Shown here: positions 22,408 to 29,986 of the stretch, piece after piece | How the letters are laid out: each line of letters begins with the position of its first letter | Position numbering within the stretch: the stretch's first letter is position 1 | IMG/VR virus record: IMGVR_UViG_3300010392_000779 | Location: 1-33,467 of that record | DNA length: 33,467 nt | From: a virus | Strand: one strand, 5' to 3' | The notes under the pieces: generated by a model | Told to the model about the DNA's origin: nothing | Database searches by the model: none | Seen by the model: only the letters and a program-made list of their open reading frames with translations | Program-made: the position numbers and the translations under genes

Positions 22408-23181
22408 TCAGTCACTGTGCAGCCAATAGTGACCGGCATCATCCGGCCCACACCACTGACTGACCTGGAATTGCAAGGCAGCCTCCAGGGCCGGGTCACA
22501 GATCTCCAGCTGCCGGTCCGTCCACCGCTCAAAGACATCACCACCAATTCCACCCCCAACAGGGGTGGCAATGCACCGGGCCGGGCTTTCCATGAGGTGG
22601 ATGGTGGCCTGGATCCACAGTGCCCTGTTGTAGGGCACCGGGGCTGCATAGAAGCAGACCACTGAGGCCTTGGTCTCAGAAAATCTCCCGCCTCTGTTCT
22701 GGATCTCAAAATAGTAGGGCCGGGCCAGGGCCATGTAGCCAGGCACCTTGTGGGTGGGAACACCAGCACCGCCTCCGGCCACCATTTCCTCCAGGGCCGG
22801 TCCGGATCCGTTCATCTGCCTCATCATGGCATCCACCTGGGGCTCCAGCCGGAGATAGGCCCCATCATGAGACCGGGCCAAGGTGAGAAGCCTCAAGTCC
22901 GTGTCCGTGCTGATCTGCTCTGCCAGGCTCACGGCAGAGAGAAAGTCCTTGGCATAGAGATCCACCAGGATCTGCTCCTGGCCTTCCCTCCGCTCCACCT
23001 GGAGACCACAGGCACCGTGGTCCATCCAGTTGCTGATGATGACGGGTGAGACATCAATCAGGTGGTCAAAGATCTCCAGGGCTCGCTGAGCCCTTTTGGC
23101 AGAGGCCTGGGCAAGGATGAGCCGGGCACCAAGGTGCCGCTGCCTAAACTGGCTCACAAGTGGGTTGAGTTCTGGCTGCAT
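22408..23181 (-). CDS. Hypothetical protein (257 residues), single-gene leftward unit
   Basis: A protein with no family I recognise. It begins MQPELNPLVSQFRQRHLG; ATG at 23181 has GGAG about 9 bases before it. A TTG at 23196 is also preceded by AGGAG and cannot be excluded. Residues 20-75 are helical with one Cys, residues 80-125 carry VDLYAKDFLSAVSLAEQI and a basic R.LTLARSHDG segment, and the C-terminus is beta-rich with FERWTDRQLEICDPALEAA. It is transcribed alone, away from the plus-strand island, and ends at a terminator. The promoter and operator arrangement with its divergent neighbour suggests a regulatory or early role; this is inference only. Confidence 0.8.
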   Translation of the reverse strand: MQPELNPLVSQFRQRHLGARLILAQASAKRAQRALEIFDHLIDVSPVIISNWMDHGACGLQVERREGQEQILVDLYAKDFLSAVSLAEQISTDTDLRLLTLARSHDGAYLRLEPQVDAMMRQMNGSGPALEEMVAGGGAGVPTHKVPGYMALARPYYFEIQNRGGRFSETKASVVCFYAAPVPYNRALWIQATIHLMESPARCIATPVGGGIGGDVFERWTDRQLEICDPALEAALQFQVSQWCGPDDAGHYWLHSD

Positions 23182-23219
23182 GGTTCCGATCTCCAATTCT
23201 CCTGGGTTTCTCCGGCACC

Positions 23220-23237
23220 GTTGCCGGGCCGGGCAAC
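23220..23237. promoter_or_regulatory. Inverted repeat, possible operator in the divergent promoter region
   Basis: GTTGCC-N6-GGCAAC is a perfect 6-pair inverted repeat. It overlaps the leftward -10 box at 23236-23241 and the expected start point, which is the usual place for a repressor to block the leftward promoter. It is not followed by a T run, so it is not a terminator. It could also form a hairpin in the leftward transcript leader. Confidence 0.5.
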
Positions 23238-23264
23238 AATAGACAGGCCCTGCTTTGCTGTAAA
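23236..23264 (-). promoter_or_regulatory. Leftward sigma70-type promoter candidate
   Basis: On the minus strand a -35 box TTTACA (23259-23264, one mismatch to TTGACA) is 17 bases from a -10 box TATTGT (23236-23241, two mismatches). It points at the 257-residue gene whose start is 55 bases downstream. The spacing is ideal. The boxes are back to back with the rightward promoter. Confidence 0.5.
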
Positions 23265-23269
23265 GCCTC

Positions 23270-23298
23270 TTTTCATTTTGTGCAAAAGGGCTTATGTT
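23270..23298 (+). promoter_or_regulatory. Rightward sigma70-type promoter candidate
   Basis: A -35 box TTTTCA (23270-23275) is 17 bases from a -10 box TATGTT (23293-23298); each has two mismatches to consensus. It would drive the plus-strand gene island beginning at 23344. The two -35 boxes of the divergent pair are five bases apart. A small GGGGC/GCCCC hairpin (23308-23323) lies in the predicted leader. Confidence 0.4.
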
Positions 23299-23343
23299 CT
23301 CTCATGTGGGGCACTCCTGCCCCGTCAACAGTGGAGATGTGAC

Positions 23344-23514
23344 ATGACCTATGATGAAGCCTGGAAGATGCTGCAGTCCTACTACGGGATCCCCCTGGAG
23401 GATCTGGATGAGGATGAGGCAGCTGACCTGGATCTGGCCAATGAGATTGTCCATGTGGCTGACTATGACTATGCCAATGGGATCTCTGACACTCACCCCA
23501 GTGAGGTGCAGTGA
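23344..23514 (+). CDS. Small acidic protein (56 residues), first gene of plus-strand island
   Basis: A strongly acidic protein beginning MTYDEAWKMLQSYYGIPLED, with a run of Asp/Glu at residues 18-34. ATG at 23344 has GGAG nine bases upstream; upstream frame codons belong to the leader. Its stop overlaps the next ATG as TGATG. No family recognised. The acidic, small, first-in-operon nature recalls phage anti-host or regulatory proteins, but there is no direct evidence. Confidence 0.72.
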   Translation: MTYDEAWKMLQSYYGIPLEDLDEDEAADLDLANEIVHVADYDYANGISDTHPSEVQ

Positions 23515-23804
23515 TGGCCTATGCAAAGCCCATGAACCGGCAGCTGAGGGTGCAGGTCTATCCCTATGTCCGGGAATTGCACTGGGAGATCTGTGGGATC
23601 CGGCTGCCCTATGAGTGGTGGAAGGATGAGCCGGACCAGGGGGTGGTGATCATCACTGCCCTCAAAGCCCGGATCCGGTATCTGCGCCGCTGCCCGGAAT
23701 GGCCCCACACCACCCACCTCAGACTCATGCTCCGGACCGCCTGGTGGGCTCTGGCCGGGGAACTGGCCCGGAGGAACCGAGAGAGGGAGGCTGCCCATGG
23801 CTAA
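23514..23804 (+). CDS. Hypothetical protein (96 residues)
   Basis: Starts MAYAKPMNRQLRVQVYPYVR; the ATG at 23514 overlaps the preceding stop. The protein is Trp/Arg-rich with HWEICGIRLPYEWW and a helical basic C-terminus (RTAWWALAGELARRNRERE). No family recognised. Found in the plus-strand island, translationally coupled on both sides (its end overlaps the next gene by 8 bases). Confidence 0.7.
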   Translation: MAYAKPMNRQLRVQVYPYVRELHWEICGIRLPYEWWKDEPDQGVVIITALKARIRYLRRCPEWPHTTHLRLMLRTAWWALAGELARRNREREAAHG

Positions 23805-24012
23805 GCGGAAAGCCCCCAAGCGGATCACCAAGAAAGCCATGAAGAAAATGGAGAGGGCCACTCTCCACATCAATGATGAACTGCCCCGCATTGGGCCAGG
23901 GAGGCGGATTGTTTTGATCCGTAAGCTGACCAAATCCACAGCACAGATCATCTACAACGGCCAGCCCATGAATGTGAAACGGGCCACCTTTGACCTGTGC
24001 AGAATTGACTGA
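23797..24012 (+). CDS. Small basic protein (71 residues)
   Basis: A Lys/Arg-rich N-terminus (MAKRKAPKRITKKAMKKMER) is followed by a short beta-rich part with RIVLIRKLTKSTAQIIYNG. It has a nucleic-acid-binding look by charge, but no motif of a known family. The start overlaps the previous gene by 8 bases; it has no strong site of its own, so coupling is likely. Confidence 0.72.
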   Translation: MAKRKAPKRITKKAMKKMERATLHINDELPRIGPGRRIVLIRKLTKSTAQIIYNGQPMNVKRATFDLCRID

Positions 24013-24025
24013 GAGAGAGGAAGCC

Positions 24026-24355
24026 ATGAAACACACTGAGATCCACTATCTGAAAACCCTGGCCCCATACTTTGATGCCGTGGCCCGGAAGCATAAGACC
24101 TTTGAGATCCGGGAGACCGGAGACCGGGGCTTTCAACCCGGTGACATTGTGGTCCTGGAGAGGTGGGAGAAAACCAACCTGGGACTGAGGGCTGACCCCA
24201 GCAGCAAGCCCATTGCCTTTGGAATTGGGTGGATGCTGCCCGGTGGTCAGTTTGGCCTGGAGCCAGGCTATGTGGCCTTCACCCTGGAGCCCCTGGATGC
24301 CGGTGTCCTGGTCCAGGTGTCAGCAACACTTGGGAGGGAGTTGAGCCATGTCTGA
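24026..24355 (+). CDS. DUF3850/ASCH-like domain protein (109 residues)
   Basis: It begins MKHTEIHYLKTLAPYFDAVA and carries the DUF3850 pattern: helix PYFDAVARKHKTFEIR, then DRGFQPGDIVVLERW, and GGQFGLEPGYVAFTL near the end. The PUA/ASCH fold of this family is thought to bind RNA or modified nucleotides. A GAGAGAGAGGAAGCC site precedes ATG 24026, so this start is preferred over the open frame to 23990. It sits in the plus-strand island, 13 bases after the previous gene. Confidence 0.85.
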   Translation: MKHTEIHYLKTLAPYFDAVARKHKTFEIRETGDRGFQPGDIVVLERWEKTNLGLRADPSSKPIAFGIGWMLPGGQFGLEPGYVAFTLEPLDAGVLVQVSATLGRELSHV

Positions 24356-24539
24356 TAAGAAGAATGACCTGGAGAAGCTGGTGGACACCCCACGGAACCA
24401 GCCAAACTGGTCAGTGCCCCACCAGAATGACAGTGATGAGGCCAAGTTCAAACGGTCTGCAGCTGCTTCTGCCCACCAGAGATCCAAATATATTCCGGTG
24501 ACTCTGGCACCCAGAGTGAAACACCATGATGAGGACTGA
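24348..24539 (+). CDS. Hypothetical hydrophilic protein (63 residues)
   Basis: Starts MSDKKNDLEKLVDTPRNQPN, with ATG at 24348 overlapping the preceding stop by 8 bases and a GGGAG site upstream. It is charged, without predicted strands or membrane segment, and looks partly disordered. No family recognised. It is conserved in the operon logic only. Confidence 0.68.
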   Translation: MSDKKNDLEKLVDTPRNQPNWSVPHQNDSDEAKFKRSAAASAHQRSKYIPVTLAPRVKHHDED

Positions 24540-24543
24540 GGCC

Positions 24544-25044
24544 ATGACTGAGTTGACATTTTCACATAAGGCAGACCTGGCACTTGCAGCCGCTGCAGAT
24601 CTCCGGGGCCAGGGCATGGAGACAGTGGCCGGAGCCATTGAGGCCATGACAGCCACGGCCCTGGACTGCACTGCCCTGCTGGGGCCGGTGGCTGCCCTGC
24701 ACACCAGAGATGAGTGTGCATGCTGGGACCAGCTGGACCACCAGGGGGAACTGCACCGGGTCATCAGCTGTGCCCGGCAGATCCTGCCTGAGCAGCCCTC
24801 TGACCAGGCTGAGACCTTCACCTGGTGTGATGAGGACGGGGCTGAGATGTATGGTGCCCTGGTCTATCTTGGCTTTGTGGAGCCCAATGGTGCCTTCCGC
24901 CCTGGCACTTGCAAGGTCACCAACTGGAAACGGATGGAGGCCCTGGAGTGGATTGAGAAACGGGGGCCGGTGGGTGCCTATTTCATCACCTCATCTGGCC
25001 GGGGCAAAATCATGGCCGGGTCATTCAATGGCGGGAAGATCTGA
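24544..25044 (+). CDS. Hypothetical protein (166 residues)
   Basis: Starts MTELTFSHKADLALAAAADL, with ATG at 24544 preceded by GAGG at a good distance; an ATG at 24526 in the same frame has no site and overlaps the previous gene. The first 90 residues are helical with four Cys in a short range (ALDCTALL, DECACWDQ, VISCARQ). The rest has a compact alpha/beta part with WKRMEALEWIEKRGPVGAYFI. The Cys spacing is not a clear zinc finger. No family recognised. Confidence 0.72.
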   Translation: MTELTFSHKADLALAAAADLRGQGMETVAGAIEAMTATALDCTALLGPVAALHTRDECACWDQLDHQGELHRVISCARQILPEQPSDQAETFTWCDEDGAEMYGALVYLGFVEPNGAFRPGTCKVTNWKRMEALEWIEKRGPVGAYFITSSGRGKIMAGSFNGGKI

Positions 25045-25277
25045 TGACCACCAAAAACTCACCCCGGAGGCTGCTCAAGAAACAGGCCACAGTTGTGGCC
25101 AGGCACCTCAAGTCCGGGAAGGCCCCGCGCCGCCCGGATGGCAAAGTCAAATTTGGAATAGTGATGGATGACAAGACCCTCACGGTCACCTGGACCTGGG
25201 CTGACATAGACAAAACCACAGAGGCTGCCCTGGTGGAGTTCATCCTGAAAAAGATGGCTGAGGACACTGAGCAGTGA
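25044..25277 (+). CDS. Small protein (77 residues)
   Basis: ATG at 25044 overlaps the preceding TGA (TGATG). The N-terminus is basic (TTKNSPRRLLKKQATVVARH), followed by a beta segment (VKFGIVMDDKTLTVTWTWAD) and a C-terminal helix. No family recognised. It closes the first sub-operon of the island; 92 bases of sequence with a small hairpin separate it from the next gene. Confidence 0.68.
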   Translation: MTTKNSPRRLLKKQATVVARHLKSGKAPRRPDGKVKFGIVMDDKTLTVTWTWADIDKTTEAALVEFILKKMAEDTEQ

Positions 25278-25309
25278 CCAGGTGCCGGCGCAATCCTGGA
25301 ACGTGACTA

Positions 25310-25326
25310 GACCGGCCCACCCGGTC
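25310..25326. promoter_or_regulatory. Small perfect hairpin between genes of the plus-strand island
   Basis: GACCGG-N5-CCGGTC is a perfect 6-pair stem in the gap before the 189-residue gene. No T run follows, so it is not a strong terminator. It may be a transcript-stability or regulatory element. The rest of the gap (25278-25369) shows no clear promoter. Confidence 0.3.
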
Positions 25327-25369
25327 AGGCTAGAAGGGGTCTCCCTCAGAAACCATGATGGAGGCCCCA

Positions 25370-25939
25370 ATGGCCAAAGCAAATTCAGCACCAACCAACC
25401 GCAACCTTTTTGGGCTCAAAGCTGAGCAGGTCCGGGCAGACCGGATCCCCTCTCACTGGCAATCAGCCCTCTCCCTCTGGACCAACTGGACCCCACCGTC
25501 TGAGGTCCGGGGCCACCTGGAGCAGATCGCTGACCTGGACCAGGTGAACCAGCTGGGCAATGACCTGCTCAAAGACAAACCGGCCAAGGCCGTGGCTGAC
25601 ACATGGAGAGGCCCCAAGGAAGTCCTCAAAGCCGGGTCCGGATCTGATATGGAGTTTGCCCTGGCCAAGGCCGGGCTGCTGACCTGGTGGCTCCGGGCCA
25701 ATCACCCCGGCTGGTTGCTGGGAATTGTGGTGGGGTTTGCCTTTGATGGTGTGCCCTGCATCCGGTCCACCCTGGTGGTGAAGGAATCAAACCGGGTTGC
25801 CTCTCTCCTGGATCACGGCAATGCCAAGTTGGGATCCCCTCTCATTGACCCAAAGACCTGGGGGCCTAAGGACTTCCTTCCATGGTGCTGCCTGTGGACT
25901 GATGGGGAGATCTCCCAATATCAGTGGCCGGTGAAGTGA
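25370..25939 (+). CDS. Hypothetical protein (189 residues)
   Basis: The ATG at 25370 (MAKANSAPTNRNLFGLKA) is preferred: GGAGG lies 5 bases upstream, whereas the earlier in-frame ATG at 25355 has no site. The protein has helical parts (residues 15-80, many Trp) and a beta part with LLGIVVGFAFDGVPC. No family recognised. Its stop overlaps the next ATG as TGATG. Confidence 0.73.
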   Translation: MAKANSAPTNRNLFGLKAEQVRADRIPSHWQSALSLWTNWTPPSEVRGHLEQIADLDQVNQLGNDLLKDKPAKAVADTWRGPKEVLKAGSGSDMEFALAKAGLLTWWLRANHPGWLLGIVVGFAFDGVPCIRSTLVVKESNRVASLLDHGNAKLGSPLIDPKTWGPKDFLPWCCLWTDGEISQYQWPVK

Positions 25940-26358
25940 TGGCCTGGGAGACCATTAAGAAAGGCTCAAAAAGAACTGGTTGGTGGGGGAAGATAGGGGA
26001 GCGGGGCAAAGACCTGGCCCTCACCTTCTCCCTCAGCTGTGATGGGGATGAGTGGCCCTTTGACCCGAATCTCCGGTGGCTCAAGATTGAGAGGGGCACG
26101 GGAGACCAGCTGGGCCGGTTCAAGCTGAGCCCTGGTGAGGAAGGGGATCACAAGGTGGCGATCTACAAGGCTTGCACCAGGTTGATCCGGCTGCCCTGGA
26201 ATGAATCCCTGCCCATGGACACCATGGCCCGTGAGCCCTGGGCCTGGGAACAGCTGCCTGGTGGCCCTGTGATCCTCACCATCCCAGAGGCCTGGGCTCA
26301 ACACCGTGATGAGATCATCAAAATGGAAGCAGAGAAGGAAGACCCGGAAACGGACTAA
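25939..26358 (+). CDS. Hypothetical protein (139 residues), last gene of plus-strand island
   Basis: Starts MAWETIKKGSKRTGWWGKIG, a beta-rich protein with acidic C-terminal tail (EAEKEDPETD). The ATG at 25939 overlaps the preceding stop; the GTG at 25924 is not used. The small basic plus Trp N-terminus recalls small proteins encoded near phage replication or regulation genes, but no family is identifiable. It ends tail-to-tail with the portal gene, with stop codons sharing two bases, leaving no room for a terminator between. Confidence 0.72.
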   Translation: MAWETIKKGSKRTGWWGKIGERGKDLALTFSLSCDGDEWPFDPNLRWLKIERGTGDQLGRFKLSPGEEGDHKVAIYKACTRLIRLPWNESLPMDTMAREPWAWEQLPGGPVILTIPEAWAQHRDEIIKMEAEKEDPETD

Positions 26359-28625
26359 AAGCCCTTCCCGCTCAATTCAATGGCACGGTCTGCCTGGCTC
26401 TGGTTGATCCGGTCAGCCTGGTCAATGTCCTGGCCAATCATCACCGGCACCCACAGAGATCTGCACTGGTGGTGCCGGGGTGGTGTCAGCCGGTCCATCT
26501 CTGGGCTGCCCAGCCGGAAGACCTTGCCATCCAGGGATCTGCAAACCTCAGTTTCCCGGCCATCAATGACAGCTGAGAACTGAGCCCCCTGGACAAACTC
26601 CCCAGCGGCAGCCATGGATCTCAACCGGCCCTGGTTGAAGGCATCATTGTAGTTTGTCCGGACAATGACCTCAGCCCGGTGCCCGGAGATCTCTCCATCA
26701 TACTCAGCAAAGATCTCACGGATCCTGGACTTCACCTGCTCCAAGGTTTGACCCTGGGCCACCCCGGTCAGCAGGGCTTGCTTCACCTGGGACACCACGG
26801 CCTGGTCAGTGGCCTGGGCCACGGTGAGGGACTTGCTGTCCAGATAGGCCAGCTGCTCCTGGGGTGTGAAGTCAGCACGGAAGTCAACCTGGCGCTCTAT
26901 CTCATCAGCTGCTGTCCGTGCCCCGTCTTCCACTGCAGCTGTCAGGAGATCCCGGACAGTGCCCTGGAGGGAATTGAAGTTGGGGATGTGCTCATATTGG
27001 CCCACCAGATCTGAGGTGACCTGCTTTGCACTATCCAGCCACCTGAGGGTCCGTTTCTCAGCTGTCCTCATGACCTGGCTGAGTTCGGCCGTGCCCTCAT
27101 CCTCACCCTCTGCAATGACGGTGAACAGCCGGGTGATGTCAGCCCTCTGCTCTGCAATGGTGAGTTCCCGGTTGGGGGTTTCCGGAATGGCAAACTTTTT
27201 CACCATCTCCGGTGTTGCGGCAAGGATGGACTGGACCTGCTGGGCCACTTCATCCTCACTGTCATCCTCACTGTCATCCTCACCGGGCTCATCATCAGTG
27301 TCCTGATTGTCTTGGCTGCCGGGTTGAGGTGGGGTGGGTGGTCCGGGCAGTTCCTCACCCTCTGCTGGGGGAGGGGGCATTTTATACATCTCACGGAAGT
27401 GTTCTTCATCCTGAGCACCACGGCGCACCACATTGGCATTGACCAGGGTGGCCCAGGCATCTGCCAGCTCTGTTTTGATTTCATCCGTGAGCGGATTGAA
27501 TTTGAAAACTGGATATTCATCAACATTGGCCCAGTTGATGTCCACCATCTGCCGGATGACCTGCTCATTGATGGCAGCCTCCAGTTCACGCTGGGCATTG
27601 GCAATCACCAGCAGGAAGCTGTCAAAGTGGGTGTTGGATCTGGCCAGGCTGCCAACCTGGTCATCTGAGGTCATCCCAATGAGAGATGGCATCAGGATGG
27701 CACGGGCAATGTGGCGGTCATAGAGATTGATGGCCACCACAAAGGTCTTCTCCAGTTCCTTGGCCAGGGCCGGTGACCAAAACTCCAGATCATCCTTCTC
27801 ATTGCGGGGCACAGAGGCTCCGGTGCCAACCCGGATCTTGTTGACCAGGTTCTGGATCTCACCGGCAATGCCGCCGCCTTTGTAGGTCTGGGCATTGTAG
27901 AGGGCAAAGATGGGAGGGATCCCATACTTCTCCAGCAGCATAGCCATCCACTTGTAGGCATTGTCTTTGGTCCACCATGGGCGATAGGCAGTCCTCAGAT
28001 CTGAGTTCCCATAGGGATTGGAAAACTCCATTTGATAGCTGTAGATGAGGAACTTGCTGACCGGCAGTCTCCGGTCAGCCTCATTCATGGACCAACCACC
28101 ATATTGCCCCTGGATCAGCCCGTCCGGCTTTAGGTTGCCATAGGAATCCACATCAAAATCAAAGCCATGGGGATATTTGGGCTTGAGACCGGCCAGGCCC
28201 ATCCGGCCATCCCGGTCCTCATAGACTTTCTCTGTGATGGAATAGCCATAGTCCATGGCTGTGAGGATCTGGTGCAGCACATGCTCCACAGTCCCAGGAA
28301 GTTCTCTCAGTTCCCGCTCCACCCACTTGGTGATTTCATCATCACTGGACTTGCCCTCTGGGGGCTGGATGGTGAAGCCCGGAGCACTCACGGCCAGTTT
28401 CTTGAATGAGAGGGCTGCCCTGGCCTGGTCATCCAGTCTGATCTTGTCATAGATGTCCAGCGTCTTGTTCTGGACCAGCAGATCCGGATTGAAGGGACTG
28501 CCCTTCCAGTGGCTGAAATTTCCCAGCGGATCCCGGAGGGCTAGATCTTCCATCAGTGTCCTCATGGACACCGGCTCATTTGGTTTTTGGGCAAAGGGCA
28601 GCATGCTCATGGTCACAGATCCCAT
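26355..28625 (-). CDS. Portal protein (DUF935-like) fused to MuF head-morphogenesis domain
   Basis: A 756-residue fusion. Residues 1-420 match the Mu gp29-like portal family (DUF935): DKIRLDDQARAALSFKKLAV, GYSITEKVYEDRDG, WMAMLLEKYGIPPIFALYNA and a GMTSDDQVGS helix. An acidic, Pro-rich linker follows (about residues 420-465). Residues 560-740 have the MuF/SPP1 gp7 pattern, including RTNYNDAFNQGRLRSM (about 657), EVCRSLDGKVF (about 692) and PPRHHQCRSLWVP. In Mu these are separate genes (gp29 and gp30); here both head functions sit in one chain. Start could be ATG 28625, or ATG 28610 after the terminase stop. It overlaps the large terminase end by 13 bases if 28625 is used. Confidence 0.88.
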   Translation of the reverse strand: MGSVTMSMLPFAQKPNEPVSMRTLMEDLALRDPLGNFSHWKGSPFNPDLLVQNKTLDIYDKIRLDDQARAALSFKKLAVSAPGFTIQPPEGKSSDDEITKWVERELRELPGTVEHVLHQILTAMDYGYSITEKVYEDRDGRMGLAGLKPKYPHGFDFDVDSYGNLKPDGLIQGQYGGWSMNEADRRLPVSKFLIYSYQMEFSNPYGNSDLRTAYRPWWTKDNAYKWMAMLLEKYGIPPIFALYNAQTYKGGGIAGEIQNLVNKIRVGTGASVPRNEKDDLEFWSPALAKELEKTFVVAINLYDRHIARAILMPSLIGMTSDDQVGSLARSNTHFDSFLLVIANAQRELEAAINEQVIRQMVDINWANVDEYPVFKFNPLTDEIKTELADAWATLVNANVVRRGAQDEEHFREMYKMPPPPAEGEELPGPPTPPQPGSQDNQDTDDEPGEDDSEDDSEDEVAQQVQSILAATPEMVKKFAIPETPNRELTIAEQRADITRLFTVIAEGEDEGTAELSQVMRTAEKRTLRWLDSAKQVTSDLVGQYEHIPNFNSLQGTVRDLLTAAVEDGARTAADEIERQVDFRADFTPQEQLAYLDSKSLTVAQATDQAVVSQVKQALLTGVAQGQTLEQVKSRIREIFAEYDGEISGHRAEVIVRTNYNDAFNQGRLRSMAAAGEFVQGAQFSAVIDGRETEVCRSLDGKVFRLGSPEMDRLTPPRHHQCRSLWVPVMIGQDIDQADRINQSQADRAIELSGKGF
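27251..27284 (-). repeat. 12-base tandem repeat in portal linker
   Basis: The unit catcctcactgt occurs twice exactly and once partly in a row. On the coding strand it gives Asp/Glu/Ser repeats (DSEDDSEDE) in the acidic linker between portal and MuF domains. Slip-strand expansion is a simple explanation, and linker length may vary between relatives. Confidence 0.85.
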
Positions 28626-29986
28626 CCGGCAGTTGGTGGTGGCACATCAGGCTCTATCACACCACTCATCAAATCAATAGGAGCCCCCAGGTCAAAGAGT
28701 TCTGTGAAGCCCCACACCAAGGCATCAACCCGGTCTGGAGAATAGCCCATGAGGCGCGGGTCAAAGTCATTGGTGAAGTCTGTCATCTGCTGTTCTAGCA
28801 CAGGGAATGTGCCAAAGTGGTGGACCATGTGGTCATGGTAGATGGCAGAGATGGGCTCAGCCCGGATCACCTTGCCCCTGGTGGCCGTGACGGCTTTGAA
28901 CGGCAGGTGATGCTTGGCATTCCTGAGGGTTTCTTTGACCATCTCCCCACCCTGGTTCACCTCAGCCACCACCAGGTCAGCCTCATAGAAGTTGAAGGTG
29001 TCAGCCACCACCCTGGCCCACTCTGCCGGTGACTTGCCCTGGACCGTGCAATCATCAATCACATAGCCATGACCGGCCCGGTCCATGCCCTGCACCGTGA
29101 TGCCACACTCATCAGCCTCCGGCCCTGAGGTGGTTGGCGGATCCACAGACACCACCACCCGGACAATCTCCCGGATGAGCATGAGGGCCTTCCTGGCTTC
29201 CATCTGGGACTGGGGCCTGGCATCCGGCACCAGGAGCGGCACCCGGTCTCCATCAATCTGGGACTGCTGCCAGAGGGCATAGGGGTTGTCTGCCCCCCAC
29301 TCCCCCTCCAGGAATCTGAGGCGCAGCTGCTCTGGCAGGTTTTCCAGGTCTCTGATGTAGGCCTCTGCCAGGTTCTCAGCATTGTCCTTGGGATTCATCC
29401 TCATCTCAATGTATTGATCCCGGTCCGGCAGCAGGTCATTGGAGGCCGGATCAATGCCTTGTTTGAAAATCTTGTAGGTCCAGTGAGATCTGGGAGGGGG
29501 GTTGCAGGTGAAGATCATCTGCTGGATGAGGCCTGGTGCGGTCTGGGCCAGCCGGGTCCGGAGCACCATGATGGTGGACCAGGGGATCTGTGAGACTTCC
29601 TCCGGGCTGATGGTGGCAAACTCCTGCCCCAGGATCTTCTCCACCCGCTCTTTGTCATCCAGACCGGCCAGCCAGATCTCAGATCCGTTGTGAGGAAACT
29701 CCACCACCATCTCTGACTTGTTCAGCTTCACCTTGTAGTCAGTGGAAAGTCTCAGCACCTCCGGCAGGGTCTGCCTCCAGATAGATCCCCTCACCGCTGT
29801 ATTGTGCAACCGGCAAATCAGGTGCCTGGTTCTGGGATATTTCAGGGCACGGATGATGTTGGCCCGGACCGCAATGAAGGTCTTGCCAGAGCGGGATCCG
29901 CCTCTCAGCAAATTGAACCGCTTGCCCTTTGACAGCATGGTGATTGCTGCAGCCTGGATCTTGGTGGGACTATAATTTGTCTTCAT
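28613..29986 (-). CDS. terL: Terminase large subunit
   Basis: A 457-residue DNA-packaging ATPase-nuclease. The Walker A motif GGSRSGKT is at residues 29-36, and the Walker B-like acidic segment FATISPEEVS at about 123-132. The C-terminal RNase H-like nuclease carries acidic residues in VVVSVDPPT (Asp281), LVVAEVNQGG (Glu342) and SPDRVDALVWG (Asp421). ATG at 29986 is chosen over a TTG at 30001 that would lengthen the protein by five residues; both overlap the small subunit. The coupling and order (small then large) are standard. Confidence 0.94.
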   Translation of the reverse strand: MKTNYSPTKIQAAAITMLSKGKRFNLLRGGSRSGKTFIAVRANIIRALKYPRTRHLICRLHNTAVRGSIWRQTLPEVLRLSTDYKVKLNKSEMVVEFPHNGSEIWLAGLDDKERVEKILGQEFATISPEEVSQIPWSTIMVLRTRLAQTAPGLIQQMIFTCNPPPRSHWTYKIFKQGIDPASNDLLPDRDQYIEMRMNPKDNAENLAEAYIRDLENLPEQLRLRFLEGEWGADNPYALWQQSQIDGDRVPLLVPDARPQSQMEARKALMLIREIVRVVVSVDPPTTSGPEADECGITVQGMDRAGHGYVIDDCTVQGKSPAEWARVVADTFNFYEADLVVAEVNQGGEMVKETLRNAKHHLPFKAVTATRGKVIRAEPISAIYHDHMVHHFGTFPVLEQQMTDFTNDFDPRLMGYSPDRVDALVWGFTELFDLGAPIDLMSGVIEPDVPPPTAGWDL

